DNA of 64,000 bases, taken from contig OU744727.1 of NCBI GenBank assembly GCA_916613615.1, forward strand, positions 22,224,777 through 22,288,776. Direction: 5' to 3'. The first letter of the stretch is position 1, and each line of letters begins with the position of its first letter. Position numbers and translations under genes: made by a program. The notes below the pieces were generated by a model. That model made no database searches. It was not told where the DNA came from and saw only the letters and a list, made by a program, of their open reading frames with translations. This stretch comes from Steromphala cineraria. Its lineage: Eukaryota; Mollusca; Gastropoda; Trochida; Trochidae. Shown piece after piece: positions 21,305 to 32,639 of this stretch.

Positions 21305-22020
21305 CTAATTGTCATTTAGAAAAATATTTTGTAAATAAACTTTATGTATGTCGACCAATATAACGCATTTAACCGAAAGTATTACTTAAACCATTTAATC
21401 CGCCTATAATCAATCCACTCAACTCAACTGGCTTCGCTAATCTGCCTAATAAACTCACTCACAAACTGGTATCCCACTCATCCTATGTTTCTTAAACTTC
21501 ATGTAAATTATCCTTTGATGTATTGTTACCTTATCCTGTTGTTACTGTTATTGTTTTCTCATTATCATACCAAACTGTATAAATTGCTGTACTCCTCATT
21601 TTTCACAATATTCTTGAAAACGGTATAAGAATGTATACCGAAACGTAGCCACCGTCCGATAAAGAAGTTGTTCATCCATAGAATTACTCTTGTCTTCCGC
21701 ACATAAAATGTCTCATTTGACGCTTACAAAAATGTAAGGTTCAGCTATATGATTACCTTTTCTCTTACAAAATGAATTAAAGGTGTTCATCCAAAAATGG
21801 CGGCCAATTGACTCTATGGGAATTTGTTCTCTGACTGTGTATGATTGGTTTGTGTAAAGAGATTTTTGACACTGTCAAAACAATATTTTTAAAAAGTGTG
21901 CATGGCTCACATACCCCCACAACCCGTCTTTTTTATTGTATAGGTCAAAAGTCAATGAAAGACAATAGTTAATGAAAGACGTTTCATTTAATTCATCTAG
22001 AAGTGAATAGTGTCAGAGGC
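21305..22020. other. Non-coding stretch with element ends
   Basis: No gene. About 21614-21705 carries a motif with CGAAACG followed by GTTGTTCATCCATAGAATTA, repeated at 27405-27445. About 21740-21905 is an inverted partial copy of the TTAA MITE family seen complete at 54165-54521. Confidence 0.5.
21740..21905 (-). mobile_element. Partial TTAA MITE copy, minus orientation
   Basis: Reverse complement resembles the middle of 54165-54521, including GGCGGCCAT, GAACACCTTTAATTCATTTTGT and GACAGTGTCAAAAATCTC-like phrases. Both termini are lost. Confidence 0.65.
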
Positions 22021-22029
22021 AAGTTATCC

Positions 22030-22720
22030 CCATTGAACATAAGACGTGTCAGTTAAATTGTAGAATCAGAGGCATAACTATGTCAAATTTCAGAAAAAGC
22101 TTGCAAACTTGAGCAACGTGGGTACCATCAGGTGTTTTTAAAACCAAAATTTTATTGACATAGATATGAAAGGGTCTTAGAAAACTTTATGAACATCAGA
22201 CCTATCACTCCAAGTTCAAATGCAGAATCAAGGGCAATAACTCTGTTAAAAATCAAATTTCTGAAAAGGCTTTCAAACCTAATCACGAGCATCATCAGGT
22301 TTATCTAAAACCCCTATTTCATTCACCTAAGTGTGAAAGTATCTGAGAGAACCTTTCACCATTGGAGCATCCGACCTGTAACGTCCAATTTCGCAATCAA
22401 GGGCCATAAATTTCAGAAATGGCCTTCAAACTCGATCACGAGTATCATCAGGTGTATCAAAAACTATAATCTCATTGATCTAGGTATGATAGTGTCTGAG
22501 AAAACCTGTCCCTATTGGAGCATCAGACCTGTTAATCAATCTAAGTCTAATTGCGCGATCAAGGGCCATAACTCCGTCAAAAATAATATTTCTGAAAAAG
22601 GGCTTTCGAACTCGACGAAGAGTATCATCAGGGGTACCATTAACCAAAATTTTACTCATCTAGGGGTAATAGCTTCTGAGAAAATCTGTCCCAAATGTCC
22701 AAAAAAGTGAAGTTTTCATG
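22030..22720 (+). repeat. Degenerate tandem repeat, 161-169 bp unit, about 4 copies
   Basis: Anchors GGGC(C/A)ATAA at 22232, 22401 and 22563, plus a weaker one at 22071, set the spacing. Each unit also has ATCATCAGG and TCTGAGA(A/G)AA. It is the reverse complement of the family at 47851-48358. Comparable repeats are common in bivalve genomes. Confidence 0.8.
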
Positions 22721-22860
22721 GAAACGACAAAAAATGAAAACTCGAGACAAGTTTGTGGTTAACAAGTTTTAATGATCCGGAAAGATGGAAAGACAGGCGG
22801 ACCGAATGACCGCTATAGACCACCGCTTGCTACGTTGCGGGGATATACTAATACATTTAT

Positions 22861-23029
22861 CAGTTGATAAGTGTAGGATCAAAACCGAGCCAGAGGTGTT
22901 GTTGATAATGTAAGCCCGCGGCAGAGGGAAATTGGAAAGGGCCGACAGGCCCGCCCCAATTTCCCGAGGCTGAGGGCTAACATTATCAAACAACACCGAG
23001 GGCGAGGTTTTGATCTAACTTATGAACCG
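22861..23029. repeat. 169-bp imperfect palindrome with regularly spaced bulges
   Basis: The left arm (GGATCAAAACC, GGTGTTGTTGATAATGT, AGCCC, GGGAAATTGG, GGGCC) is mirrored exactly on the right, with small asymmetric loops of 2-4 bases between the paired blocks and a 4-base centre. It would form one long hairpin. Confidence 0.85.
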
Positions 23030-23245
23030 AGATAAACCGTAGTTACAAAATAATTTCAATAATAAATATAAAAGTGGATTCATTGATTTTTACTGGTAGG
23101 GAATCACCATGAGCAAACGGAGATCACATCCGCGCCCTGCACGTGCTTTGCGCTCGCTACCCAAGCCGAGAGCGTGAGATGCATGCGCTATCTACCTCGT
23201 GAAGTTCACATGATTGTCACTGTGGAAAATACATCATTGTTCTCG

Positions 23246-23318
23246 TGGGCCTTTATAGCCGAGTTGTCAAAGGCGCCAGTTTAGTAAGCGAAAGGTCCAG
23301 AGTTCGAAACCAGGCATG
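23246..23318 (+). other. tRNA-like sequence (pseudo-tRNA or SINE head)
   Basis: TAGCCGAGTTGTCAAAGGCG resembles a Leu/Ser-type A box and AGTTCGAAACC a B box at proper distance. The acceptor arms do not pair, so a working tRNA is unlikely; a tRNA-derived SINE head or decayed gene is more likely. Confidence 0.55.
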
Positions 23319-23439
23319 CGATCGTTATATTTGTAATTTGTCAAAAATATCATATTTTGTAATGGTATTTATTCAAAGAAGGACTTTGAATCAAATTTCA
23401 AAACGTGTATAATTCCCCAATCAAAGTAAATTTCCGATA

Positions 23440-23628
23440 AATTCTATAGTAAGCCCCGGGCATTCCTAGAGAAAGCCCTGGGCATTCTTGGAGAACGCCC
23501 GGCAATCTGACAATAGAGGTTTATCCGGTAAAAGAAGAACCTAATAGAACAATAGAGTGACGTCAACGTCACTGGAGGTTTATAATGTGAAATATAAAAC
23601 TTGGAAAAACGTGCTACTGCCCCTTTAA
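23440..23628. mobile_element. Solo right end of a TTAA MITE after short GC-rich repeats
   Basis: Three imperfect units with GGGCATTC at 23450-23510 are followed by AAAAACGTGCTACTGCCCCT ending at 23624 and TTAA at 23625-23628, the right terminus of the MITE family at 54165. The matching left end is not present. Confidence 0.55.
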
Positions 23629-24212
23629 GCACAGGGGCATCTATCGCTTTAAAAAGGCGTTAGAAAGACATAGACACATAGACCCTACTCTAATACTACA
23701 TGGAAGGATCTTTCCATATGTATGTACATTTGTAAATGAGCTGTCTTAGTGCGGTGAGGTAAAACGCTTTGTTTAATGTACAATGTTTATCTAACTTATT
23801 TCCTCTATTATCTATATCTTAATCATATTGCAATTCATAAACAAAGGAAATTTAATGTGGTTTTCCTTTACGTTGACAGACCTAAACGCGTGTTTAAAAC
23901 AACTATTCTTACGAGTTAATTCATGAATTTTGTTGTTAATTGCAGTGTTGTGGTGGTAACGTACGTGCAACTGCAAATTCGTGCGTTGCATAGTTTATTG
24001 CAACATGCATTGTTGATGGTGATATTAACCATAACATGTTTCTCAATTTGTTGCAAGTATGCACATTTTGACAATTTACCGGTAAAAAGGTAATATAAAC
24101 TAAATGTTGGCATTGCTTTTATAACGGCTTGTTAGGGAAAACTTGGTTATCCCAACATCTGAAGGAATTTGATGTATTTGTCGTGTATAAAAAATAAACG
24201 GCAAAAGCCATT
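23629..24212. other. No feature seen
   Basis: AT-rich sequence without coding signal, ending at CATT (24209-24212), the possible target duplication of the large inverted-repeat element. Confidence 0.5.
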
Positions 24213-24377
24213 AATGCGTTCCGCGTTATCTTTGTAATTCCGGTTTATTCCAGAGTTTGTCGCGACAAAAAAGTTGTCGATAACAAACAAATTTTACATA
24301 TAAAGTTCATATTTTACATACTATTGAGTTACACTTTGGAAATTTTCAGGTTAAAAATTTCAATTTGAGATTTTGAA
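24213..24377 (+). repeat. Left terminal inverted repeat, about 165 bp
   Basis: Identical, reversed, to 35596-35760. Such identity, beside diverged inner arms, suggests recent movement or conversion between the ends. Confidence 0.9.
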
Positions 24378-24520
24378 AAACGGAATTTTTCCAATGGAAT
24401 TTTTAATTCCGACGGAATTTTTCCAATGGAAATTTTTATTCCGATGGAATTTTTCCGACGGAATTTTTAATTCCGATGGAATTTTTTCGACGGAATTTTT
24501 CCAATGGAATTTTTTTTAAT
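24378..24520. repeat. GGAATTTTTCC-type short repeat, left arm
   Basis: Alternating phrases GGAATTTTTCCAATGG and TTAATTCCGACGG. The mirror partner is at 35425-35605. Confidence 0.85.
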
Positions 24521-24594
24521 TGAAATATTTTTCAAATTTGACAATTTAATGCAGCTCGAGTTAAGTGGTAAATATAAACTTTGGAAAGATTGTA

Positions 24595-26070
24595 ACTTTG
24601 AAATGATATATTGATTTTGACTGTTATTAATTTTGTTTAAATGTTTAAAAATTTGATGAAATGTTGACTTTGAAAAGTAATAATTTGGTGAAATGTTGAC
24701 TTTGAAAAGAAATAGTTCGGTGAAATGATGACTTTGAAGAGGTAGTGAAATGATGACTTTGAAAACAAACAAGTTTGGTGAAATGATGACTTTAGATAGA
24801 ACTTATTTCAAGAAATGTTGACTTTGAAAAGAAATGGTTTGATAAAACGTTGACTTTGAAAAGAAATAGTTTGATAAAACGTTGACTTTAAAAAGAAAAA
24901 ATTGCTGAAATGATGACTTTGAAAAGTATATACATGTATTTGATGAAATGTTGACTTTGAAAAGGAATGAAATTGAAATGTTGACGTTGAAAAGTAATAA
25001 TTTGATGAAATGTTGACTTTGAAAAGTTATAATTTCATGAAATGTTGACTTTGAAAAGTAATAATTAGTGAAATGTTGACTTTGAAAAGTAAATCTTTGA
25101 TGAAATGTTTACTTTGAAAAGTGATAATTTCATGAAATGTTGACTTTGAAAAGAAATAGTTTGGTGAAATGATGACTTTGAAGAGAAACAATTAGGTAAA
25201 TGATGACTTTGAAAACAAATAAGTTTGGTGAAATGATGACTTAAGATAGAACTAATTTTAAGAAATGTTGATTTTGAAATGAAATAGTTTCATGAAGCGT
25301 TGATTTTAAAAAGAAAAAAATTGCTGAAATGATTACTTTGAAAGTATATAATTGATGAAATGTTGACTTTGAAAAGTGATAATTTCATGAAATGTTGACT
25401 TTGAAAAGGAATGAAATGTGAAATGTTAACTTTGAAAAGTAATAATTTCATGAAATGTTGACTTTGAAAAGGAATGAAATGTGAAATGTTGACTTTGAAA
25501 AGTGATAATTTAATGAAATGTTGACTTTGAAAAGAAAGGATTTGATGAATTGTTGACTTTGAAATTACTAATTTGATGAAATGTTGACTTTGAAAAGAAT
25601 AATTTGGTGAAATGTTGACTTTGAAAAGAAATAATTTGATGAAATGTTGACTTTGAAAAGAAATAATTTCTGAAATGATGACTTTGAAAAGTAATAATTT
25701 GATGTAATTTATGACCTTTGATGCAGGTAAATGGTAACTTTGAAAGATGCAATGATATGTTGATGATTTTGTTGAACAGTTGAATTTGATAGTTATAACT
25801 TTGGAAAGTGTAGCTGACGTTGAGAAGTTATTGATAATGGGGATTTTAACTTTGATAGTTTTCACATTTGTGAAAAATAACTTTTCATAGTTTTCACTTG
25901 ACTTGAAAGGATATTTTAATGTAGTGAAATGCTAACACTGACCAGAGACATAACGAGTTTAAAGAATGGTTGACTTTGTTAATTGGTGATATGTTCATTT
26001 ATGAAATTATGACTTTGTTGAGCTATTGACTTTGAAAAGGGAAAGATCAAGTGAAAGGTTAACTTTGAAA
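24595..26070 (+). repeat. Left minisatellite arm, units of about 34 bp
   Basis: Repeats of GAAATGTTGACTTTGAAAAG plus 12-16 variable bases (TAATAATTTGAT and the like), about 30 units, dense to 25,735 and decaying after. A variant block with AAGTTTGGTGAAATGATGAC recurs about 450 bases apart (24,759 and 25,211). Long frames here are only translations of the repeat. Confidence 0.9.
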
Positions 26071-27052
26071 TATCCAATGATTTTTTTATATGTTATATGA
26101 TGCGAAATTATTGTGAAGATATCTTCATTGTGTAAAAGATTGTCTGATGTTCATTATATCCTTTAATGTTCTATATTTGTTAATTTTATGACTCTTTGAA
26201 TGCAAAAATAAGTTCCTTTCATGTAATAAAATCTATCTTATCTCATTAAAAGAATTAATACTGTTTTGGGGAATTAAAACGACTTGCTGGAAATAAGCTT
26301 AGTGGTAGCTTAACGAATACACTTGTTGAAATAACTCATTGGTCAAGGTGTTGATTGTATATTGAGTGACAATGCCGTTAATTGATAATTTCGATTGATT
26401 CATTATGCATTTAATGTGTGTTAATTTTTTGGATGAAATATTAACTTGATATATTGATAAATTCAAATATTGACCTTGGTAACACATAGACTTATAAAAT
26501 CCATGGTGTTGGTGGATTTCGTTAGAGGCTTTTGACAAATTTTGCGATTCTGGAAATGTCTACTGTCTCATGTTGTGAAAGATTGTCTCATTTTCATTAG
26601 AAAGGAAAATACTACCCATTGTTTTGAGGAATCCAAAACATTACTGGAAACTTTTCCCACTGACTTGTAGCTAGCCTAACGAATATACTTTTTTGAAATA
26701 TCTCATGAGTCAAAATGTTGATTGTATATTGAGTGACAATGTCGTTAATAATAAGCTTTGGGTGATATTTTGATATACTTAAGTCGACTTTGGTAAATAT
26801 TGAATTCTAAAATGCATGGTGTTGGTGAATGCTGATTTTGAATGTGGATTTTTTAGAAATTATGATATTTTTTAGAAATGTTTAATTTGAAAATCAAGAC
26901 TATTTTGAAAAAGTGTGTAATACAAAACATCATAATTGCTTACATATGACAACTTTTTTCAATCGTAAAGAATAGTGGTATCTTCACTGTTGGTGGCGAT
27001 AACTAATTAGTCAAGATGTTGATTGTGTATTGGGTGGCAATGCCGTTAAACC
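26071..27052. other. Inner left arm, unique sequence mirrored at 32,280-32,640
   Basis: Blocks such as GTTGAAATAACTCATT, TGTTGATTGT and AATGCCGTTA occur inverted on the right side. The block also recurs within the left arm (near 26,340, 26,700 and 27,015), so the arm contains about three diverged internal copies. Confidence 0.7.
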
Positions 27053-27298
27053 ATGGACATGCTTCACGGCTCACCGCCTGTACCACTAAATCAATTCCGC
27101 GCTGCTCATCACCGAGAGAAATCAAGTGTGGGTGACGAACGGAGGCGGTCTCGTTCAACTTCAAATTCACTTTTTTCTAAAACTAACCACTTTTTGTGTT
27201 ATAAGAGTACCACGAGTTATAATGATTATGTAAAAGCAGTCAAAATGGCGATGGCTTCAAACAAACTACCCGGGATACTTTCGTTCCGTAAAGAGTAG
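27053..27298 (+). CDS. Unrecognised 81-aa frame at the inner edge of the left arm
   Basis: ATG at 27053 to TAG at 27296. The N-terminal half is polar and Arg/Ser-rich (E-R-R-R-S-R-S-T-S), the C-terminal half more ordinary (S-Y-N-D-Y-V-K-A-V-K-M-A). I recognise no domain. It starts within the last mirrored block of the inverted arm and points into the centre of the large element, so it could be a fragment of an element-encoded protein, or chance. Confidence 0.3.
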   Translation: MDMLHGSPPVPLNQFRAAHHREKSSVGDERRRSRSTSNSLFSKTNHFLCYKSTTSYNDYVKAVKMAMASNKLPGILSFRKE

Positions 27299-28024
27299 AT
27301 TTTACATTAAATGACACGTCAATATGTATATAAGTATTTCAAGTTTAGTGTATTGTGGATGATATAACAACTTTAAACTTTGCCAGGTTTTTAAGAACAA
27401 TAACATCTGTTCATCCCTAGAATTACTTTTGTCTTCCTAATAACATCAGAAGATGTAAATACCATTCCCAAGTATAACATGTTTGAGTTTTCCAGGGATA
27501 TATTTGCTTCTAGTTTCATTAAAAGCTGGACAGTTGAGATGAATAGCGGAATTCATCAGCGATCGATAGGTCTTGATAAGTAAAAAAAACGTTCTGTTTT
27601 ATTGTTTCATTGGGGTCAATCATCTTGTAATTGCATAACGTAACGACAGGCTTTAATTGATTTATGGCAAAAAGGCAACTGGTAGATATTGTCAGGCACA
27701 TGAATATCTTATCAAACATGGTGCTGTTTGGCGACAGATGTCGTTACGTAATCTGCGTTCAGACGTGAAGGCTAACAACAGATACACGACAAATTTACCT
27801 GATATTAGACTCCAATGTTATATACATAAATCATTTCGACGTTTCTTTGTTGTTAGTTTACTGAATATATAAGAATGATGTATACAACTTTGTACATTCC
27901 ACAAGTATGATTTATAAAAACAAAACCTCTGACAAGCTAATTTGTTTTCTTAAATTTGGTAAGTAAATACGTAGAAATCTTCTAGTTTCCAATTACATGT
28001 AATGACTGAGTATGCGATATTCAA
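27299..28024. other. No gene seen
   Basis: Non-coding. The phrase GTTCATCCCTAGAATTAC near 27,408 repeats an element-end motif found at 21,668. Confidence 0.4.
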
Positions 28025-28372
28025 TTCTTGGTACATCAATCAATATTATTCAATTCATTTATTCCGTGTAATATTGCATCATTTGATTGTGACAAAACAA
28101 TATGAATATGACCGGATGGTATGGTGGTATTCAGTTTTACAAATATTCACAAACATGTAATGAAAGGAAAATGTACATATTAATCTATAATAGATGAAAC
28201 AGAAATAATGTTTAATATATTTGTGTCTTAAATTCTTATATTTGAACATCGAAGGATAAAATGAAACTCGTCTTCTATCTCCGTTACACAAAATATACAA
28301 AACCTCTCATTCGCATTTATCCTATTACACCGGCCCGTTTCTATCATTAAACTATGTGATGATAATCTGAAT
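28025..28372 (-). pseudogene. LINE ORF2 C-terminal relic, minus strand
   Basis: Read on the minus strand, 28372-28227 gives a clear LINE C-terminus: E-T-G-R-C-N-R-I ... E-R-F-C-I-F-C ... E-D-E-F-H-F-I-L-R-C, with the Cys/Cys/His/Cys pattern, then a stop. AATAAA followed by TGAATTGAATAA-like tail at about 28,030-28,060 is the probable 3' end. Confidence 0.75.
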
Positions 28373-28507
28373 GTAGTTATATAATTTTTGTAAATAAAAG
28401 GTATAGAGTTACGGAGATAAAATTGTAGGGTATTGCTATTGGTATTTCATGTTTTCATAAATCTTGCAGTTAAGATATAACTTTAGCCAACGGAGTTCAA
28501 CATGATT

Positions 28508-28620
28508 GACAGACAGACAATTTATTTGAGTCTCATCTTACAAATAAAATACACAATACATATATACTTTTTAAAAGTACACGAACGTGAGCCACCCAAT
28601 AAAGGTTATGAGAGACTATA
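28508..28620 (-). mobile_element. LINE 3' end, minus strand, (CTGT)n tail
   Basis: On the minus strand: CTCATAACC...GGGTGGCTCAC hairpin-like block, then GAGACTCAAATAAA and GTCTGTCTGTC. The same arrangement occurs at 28,830 and 30,855 on the plus strand. Confidence 0.7.
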
Positions 28621-28829
28621 ATTATTTTAAAACACAAAATTACACAAACAACATACAGTACATTACACAAATGTGTTAGAAAAAGCTAAAGCATTAAATG
28701 GTAAAAGGTGTATATTCCACAAGGATCAACAGATCATGTACTAAACAATAAATAATTTCGCTTTTTAAGGATAAATTTGCACGTTTTGGCACTTTGTACA
28801 TGATATGTTTGTTCTCATGTTAATTGTTT
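28621..28829. other. Spacer between inverted LINE 3' ends
   Basis: No coding signal. The flanking blocks form an inverted pair about 280 bases apart, which could be mistaken for a MITE. Confidence 0.4.
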
Positions 28830-29400
28830 TATTATAGGCTCTCATAACCCTTAAAGGGTGGCTCACTATAATGTTATTTTACAATGTTTATTTCTGTGTA
28901 TTTTAATTTAGTAAAACCAATATTATCCTATGGGTCTGCTATTTGGGGTGATCGTCAGTTTAGTTGTATTAATATAGTCCACAATAGAGCATTTAGATAT
29001 GTTTAAGGTTTAGAAGACCCCTCAATTAGCATACTGAGAGGCGTTATTGGTTGGACATCATCTTTAAGCTAAACAAAGAATACAAAACTTACGTTTATGT
29101 CGCAGCATTATGGGTATTAGTGTATTGATACTAATAGATTTTTTAGTAGAATATTAAGTGGTCCTTTAGATAATCCTGGAATAATAATGTATTTTCTCTT
29201 TTGTCTTTATTTAAGTTTCCTATTCCTGATATATCAAGTATTTCTAATATCGACTGAAATGTTTTTAAACAGTGGTTTATTTCTTTGGATTATTATGATT
29301 GGTTGAAAGATATTTGGATTGATAAGGGTCCTTTGAATGGTGAAAAGCTTCGTACATATCGATTATTCAAAATCTGATCCGTTATATGAATATATTTGAG
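28830..29400 (+). pseudogene. LINE relics: 3'UTR piece and LINE-B-like ORF2 fragment
   Basis: A plus-strand CTCATAACCC...GGGTGGCTCAC block (to about 28,870) is followed by a degraded ORF2 fragment with V-K-P-I-L-S-Y-G-S-A-I-W-G, V-I-G-W-T-S and G-E-K-L-R-T-Y-R-L-F-K. These match the same places in LINE-B ORF2. Several stops and shifts make it a dead copy. Confidence 0.75.
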
Positions 29401-30230
29401 AGTTTTGCCAATGCGATTGCAGTTTATTGGGATACGCCCGGCCCCTTTGATCTACTTTTCCCAATTCTACGGATGGGATTCAGACAGGTCACGCCTGACT
29501 TGTTATGCAATGTAGCCGAGGTAAGGCGTAGAGTGCATACAGTAAGGATCATTCCGATTGCATAATCATTGGCAATGATAGTCTTTTGGAGTAACCGCTG
29601 GATCACGAATATCATGCAGGCCCGTAGCCCCAATTTCGGATTGGGGAAGGGGGTGGGCGCTTGATAGACCTGTCATGGAAATATAATTCTTGTTGTGGGA
29701 CACAAAACAATACAGTATGGATGAAAAGTCGCAAAGCTACTTCATAACATTTTCATCCGATTTCCCGTTAAATTATTCCACTAAGGAGTCAAGCTGCACA
29801 TTTCTTTGCCATATTCCACGTATGATTTTCCTAGAATGAATGACAATAAACATGTCATCTCTGTTAAGGACCATTTAACGATAGGTAAAAATGACCAACA
29901 TAATTATGATTATGAACAAAATTTAAGAAGTTAACACATAATACTGGTAAAATTCAATTTGGACGCAATTAAGTTATCTTGGAAAAACTGTTTCGTTGAA
30001 CATCCACTAACCTCGACTTTTATCACTTCTCGATTTTGTTTTCAAAGATTTTTCAACAAAATAAAAACTGAGCTTGATATTTGTTAATTTGTCCAATAAA
30101 CACCTTTCATTCAGACAGCGTAATTTTCGACTGTGAAAATCCCAACCAGGTTAGGGGGTCATAAAATCCTCCCGGGTGTGACGTTATAAACAGACACTAC
30201 AGATTAACGTATTATTTCAACTGAAATGCT
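29401..30230. other. No gene seen
   Basis: Non-coding sequence with a short GC-richer block at 29,430-29,660; nothing recognisable. Confidence 0.4.
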
Positions 30231-30480
30231 GCCTAAATAATTGTTTTATTACCATTAATGTGAATATCTTTTTTACACCAAATGCTTAGTAGTGTTACAT
30301 CGTCAAATGATTTATCTAACTGAGAGGAAAACATTTGCTGAAAATCGTTAATATTTTTCTGTGGTATTGTTATGATATATGCATAAATAACGAGTCTGAT
30401 TCTGTTTATGGCGTCACAAAAAGGGGGTGTGACCAGTGACGGGCAGTCATGCATTCACTGGTTTGTGGCCAGATAAGTCT
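30230..30480 (-). repeat. Dispersed repeat shared with 61,855-61,990
   Basis: The reverse complement shares AACCAGTGAATGCATGACTG, CTGGTCACAC, TTTTTGTGACG and further diverged sequence with 61,855-61,990. Type unknown. Confidence 0.6.
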
Positions 30481-30854
30481 ATCAAAAGTGGCATTCAAAA
30501 ACGGCTTTCATTACCAAACTAAAACATATTTGAGTACCGACCTTTGACCGCACTATACAATATTGAAATCAAACCTTAATATATTTCAAAGAAAATAGTA
30601 AAATATGTTTGTGGTTAAAAGCAAAGCAAGAACGCTGCATCCAGTGAGTTTGTTTTCATATAAGAATCAAACGGGTTTTTTTTTGCCATGTATTAGACAT
30701 AACTACACATACATTTATTTTCTTACTGTCTTTGTACGTGTATATTTTGAACATGTTTTATCATTTTATATTGACTCGAGTTCTATGTACTTCTATACCC
30801 TATCCTACGTACATATATATATCCGTTATTCTTTGAAAAGCATTATTTTACGGC

Positions 30855-30960
30855 GATACGGTCTCTCATAACCTTTTTTCCTATTTTGGGTGGCTCATGA
30901 TTTTAAAATTTATTGGTTTAAATATTTTCTGTCTATATGAAATGAGACTGAATCATCCAC
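30855..30960 (+). mobile_element. LINE 3' end, plus strand
   Basis: CTCATAACC...GGGTGGCTCATG, T-rich stretch, ATGAGACTGAAT. Same family as 28,508-28,620; it converges tail-to-tail with the next feature. Confidence 0.6.
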
Positions 30961-30965
30961 CTGAC

Positions 30966-31060
30966 TGTCTGACAGACAGATAGTTTATTAAAGTCTCACC
31001 ACATATAAATTGTAAATTTACATAATGTGTGAGCCTTCAAGACTGAATACAGATTACGTA
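30966..31060 (-). mobile_element. LINE 3' end, minus strand, (CTGT)n tail
   Basis: On the minus strand: CTCACACATTATGTAAATT paired with AATTTATATGTGGTGAG, then GACTTTAATAAACTATCTGTCTGTC. A 3' stem-loop, AATAAA and CTGT tail. Confidence 0.65.
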
Positions 31061-31907
31061 ACTGCAACAATCGCGGCAAATAGCACCATGTTTAATTAGA
31101 TACACGTGTGTATTGCATGTACTGTTTTACGGGTAGGCTTCAATGATTAATGAATTCCAGCCTTTCTGTGACAAGTTATTACTCAAGGTGTTATGTGCTT
31201 TTGGTGAAATGTAAATACCGTTTCTAGTTTCTATTTAAAATTCTACTAAAGTAATAAAATTTCAAAGTGTTTCCTAAATGTACATAGTATGGCATCTGAC
31301 AGTATAATTACCATACACACATTTACTTTTACATTTAATTTCGTAAGATAAAGTTGGAAAACATAAGTAATAATCGTTATTGATGAATAATGAGAAAATT
31401 AAAATGCATGATTTTGCTATCAAATTAATTTTGAAGATATTATGAATCTAAGTTATATATTATGATATCATTCAAAATGGTAAAACTATACCACTTTATT
31501 AATTCATTAGTTAATAGAATATTACATAAATATCTAGCATTATCATTGACAATTTTGTAACTTCAAATACATACTATATATTTGACATTTAAACACATTT
31601 AGACAAGTTTAAAAGATTTATTTCAGTATAAGATGTTTATGAATGCGTCAATAAACTATTGATGGACAACTCACCGACAGCTGACTGAATGTAAACTCAA
31701 TGTCACCCAAGTTTTTACTCCAAAGCCTCAATTGACAGATTCATCTATTTAATGCAAAATGTTGAAAGCCAAATCAAACTGTCTACCTCAATTTATAACA
31801 TGTGCCAACGCAGAATTAATTTTATCCAGCAAATGTGATATTTTAGCCATTGTAACTTACCACCCATTGTTTATATTTAACGCGTTTACATACATGGATT
31901 TTAATGA
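31061..31907. other. No gene seen
   Basis: AT-rich non-coding sequence. Confidence 0.4.
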
Positions 31908-32027
31908 TTTTTAGTGTCTCATAGGTCGATTACGGCCGGGTTGTTTTACCAATGTATTTTAATGTATTTTTATGTTTTATTGTAAACTACGTGACACTTA
32001 AATAAACTATTTCTCTCTCTCTCTCTC
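31908..32027 (+). mobile_element. LINE-B-family 3' end with (CT)n tail
   Basis: TTAGTGTCTCATAGGTC-GATTAC-GGCC and GTGACACTTAAATAAA match the LINE-B 3'UTR (60,985-61,045); the stem GGTC/GGCC keeps pairing through a G-U wobble. The tail is TCTCTC instead of TTC. Confidence 0.75.
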
Positions 32028-32639
32028 ATAAAGCATTTTCATTTTCATTAAATGTTGTACAAACATAATCTACCATGGTTAAATTATTGTTTCATAATTT
32101 GCTCGTTAAAGATTGAGCTTTGTTATAATCACATATTTCCAAACTTTTCAATAATGAACCTGATCCAGGCTTAATCTACTCTAGTGGACCATTCTATTAT
32201 GTCTGTGGGGTTGATGTTCATTGAGCCCTCATTAATTGTCGGCGAATTACTGCGTCGGCGAAATGAGTGTCTGGGTCTTGGGACACAACCCATGAAGCAT
32301 ATCAAGCATGAGCTAACGGCATTTCCATTCAATACACAATCAACATCTTAATTAATGAGTTATTTCAACAGGTGCATTCGATAAGCTACCTACAAATGAG
32401 TCGAATTTAATTTCCAGTAAGCTGTTTGGATTCCTCAAATCAGTGATTAGTTTTTCCTTTTCTTATGAAAATGAGACAATCTTTCACAAAATGAAGACAA
32501 CAGTAAATATTTTCAGAATGTCATGATTCATTTTTCATCAAAAACCGTTAATCACCATTAAAAATCTGCATTCAACAACACCATGGATTTTATAAGTCTA
32601 TGTTTTTACCAAGGTCAACGTTTGAATTTATAAATATAT
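32028..32639. other. Inner right arm of the large element
   Basis: From about 32,280 the sequence is the inverted counterpart of 26,280-27,075. No gene. Confidence 0.6.

Noticed and set aside
23246..23318. Working tRNA gene
   Set aside because: The acceptor stem does not pair; kept only as tRNA-like.
25290..25865. 191-aa minus-strand frame of F-K-V-N-I-S repeats
   Set aside because: Pure translation of the minisatellite; frames shift with unit length.
28588..28870. 280-bp MITE with inverted ends GTGAGCCACCC
   Set aside because: The ends are the shared 3'UTR blocks of LINEs in opposite orientation, with AATAAA and CTGT tails outside.
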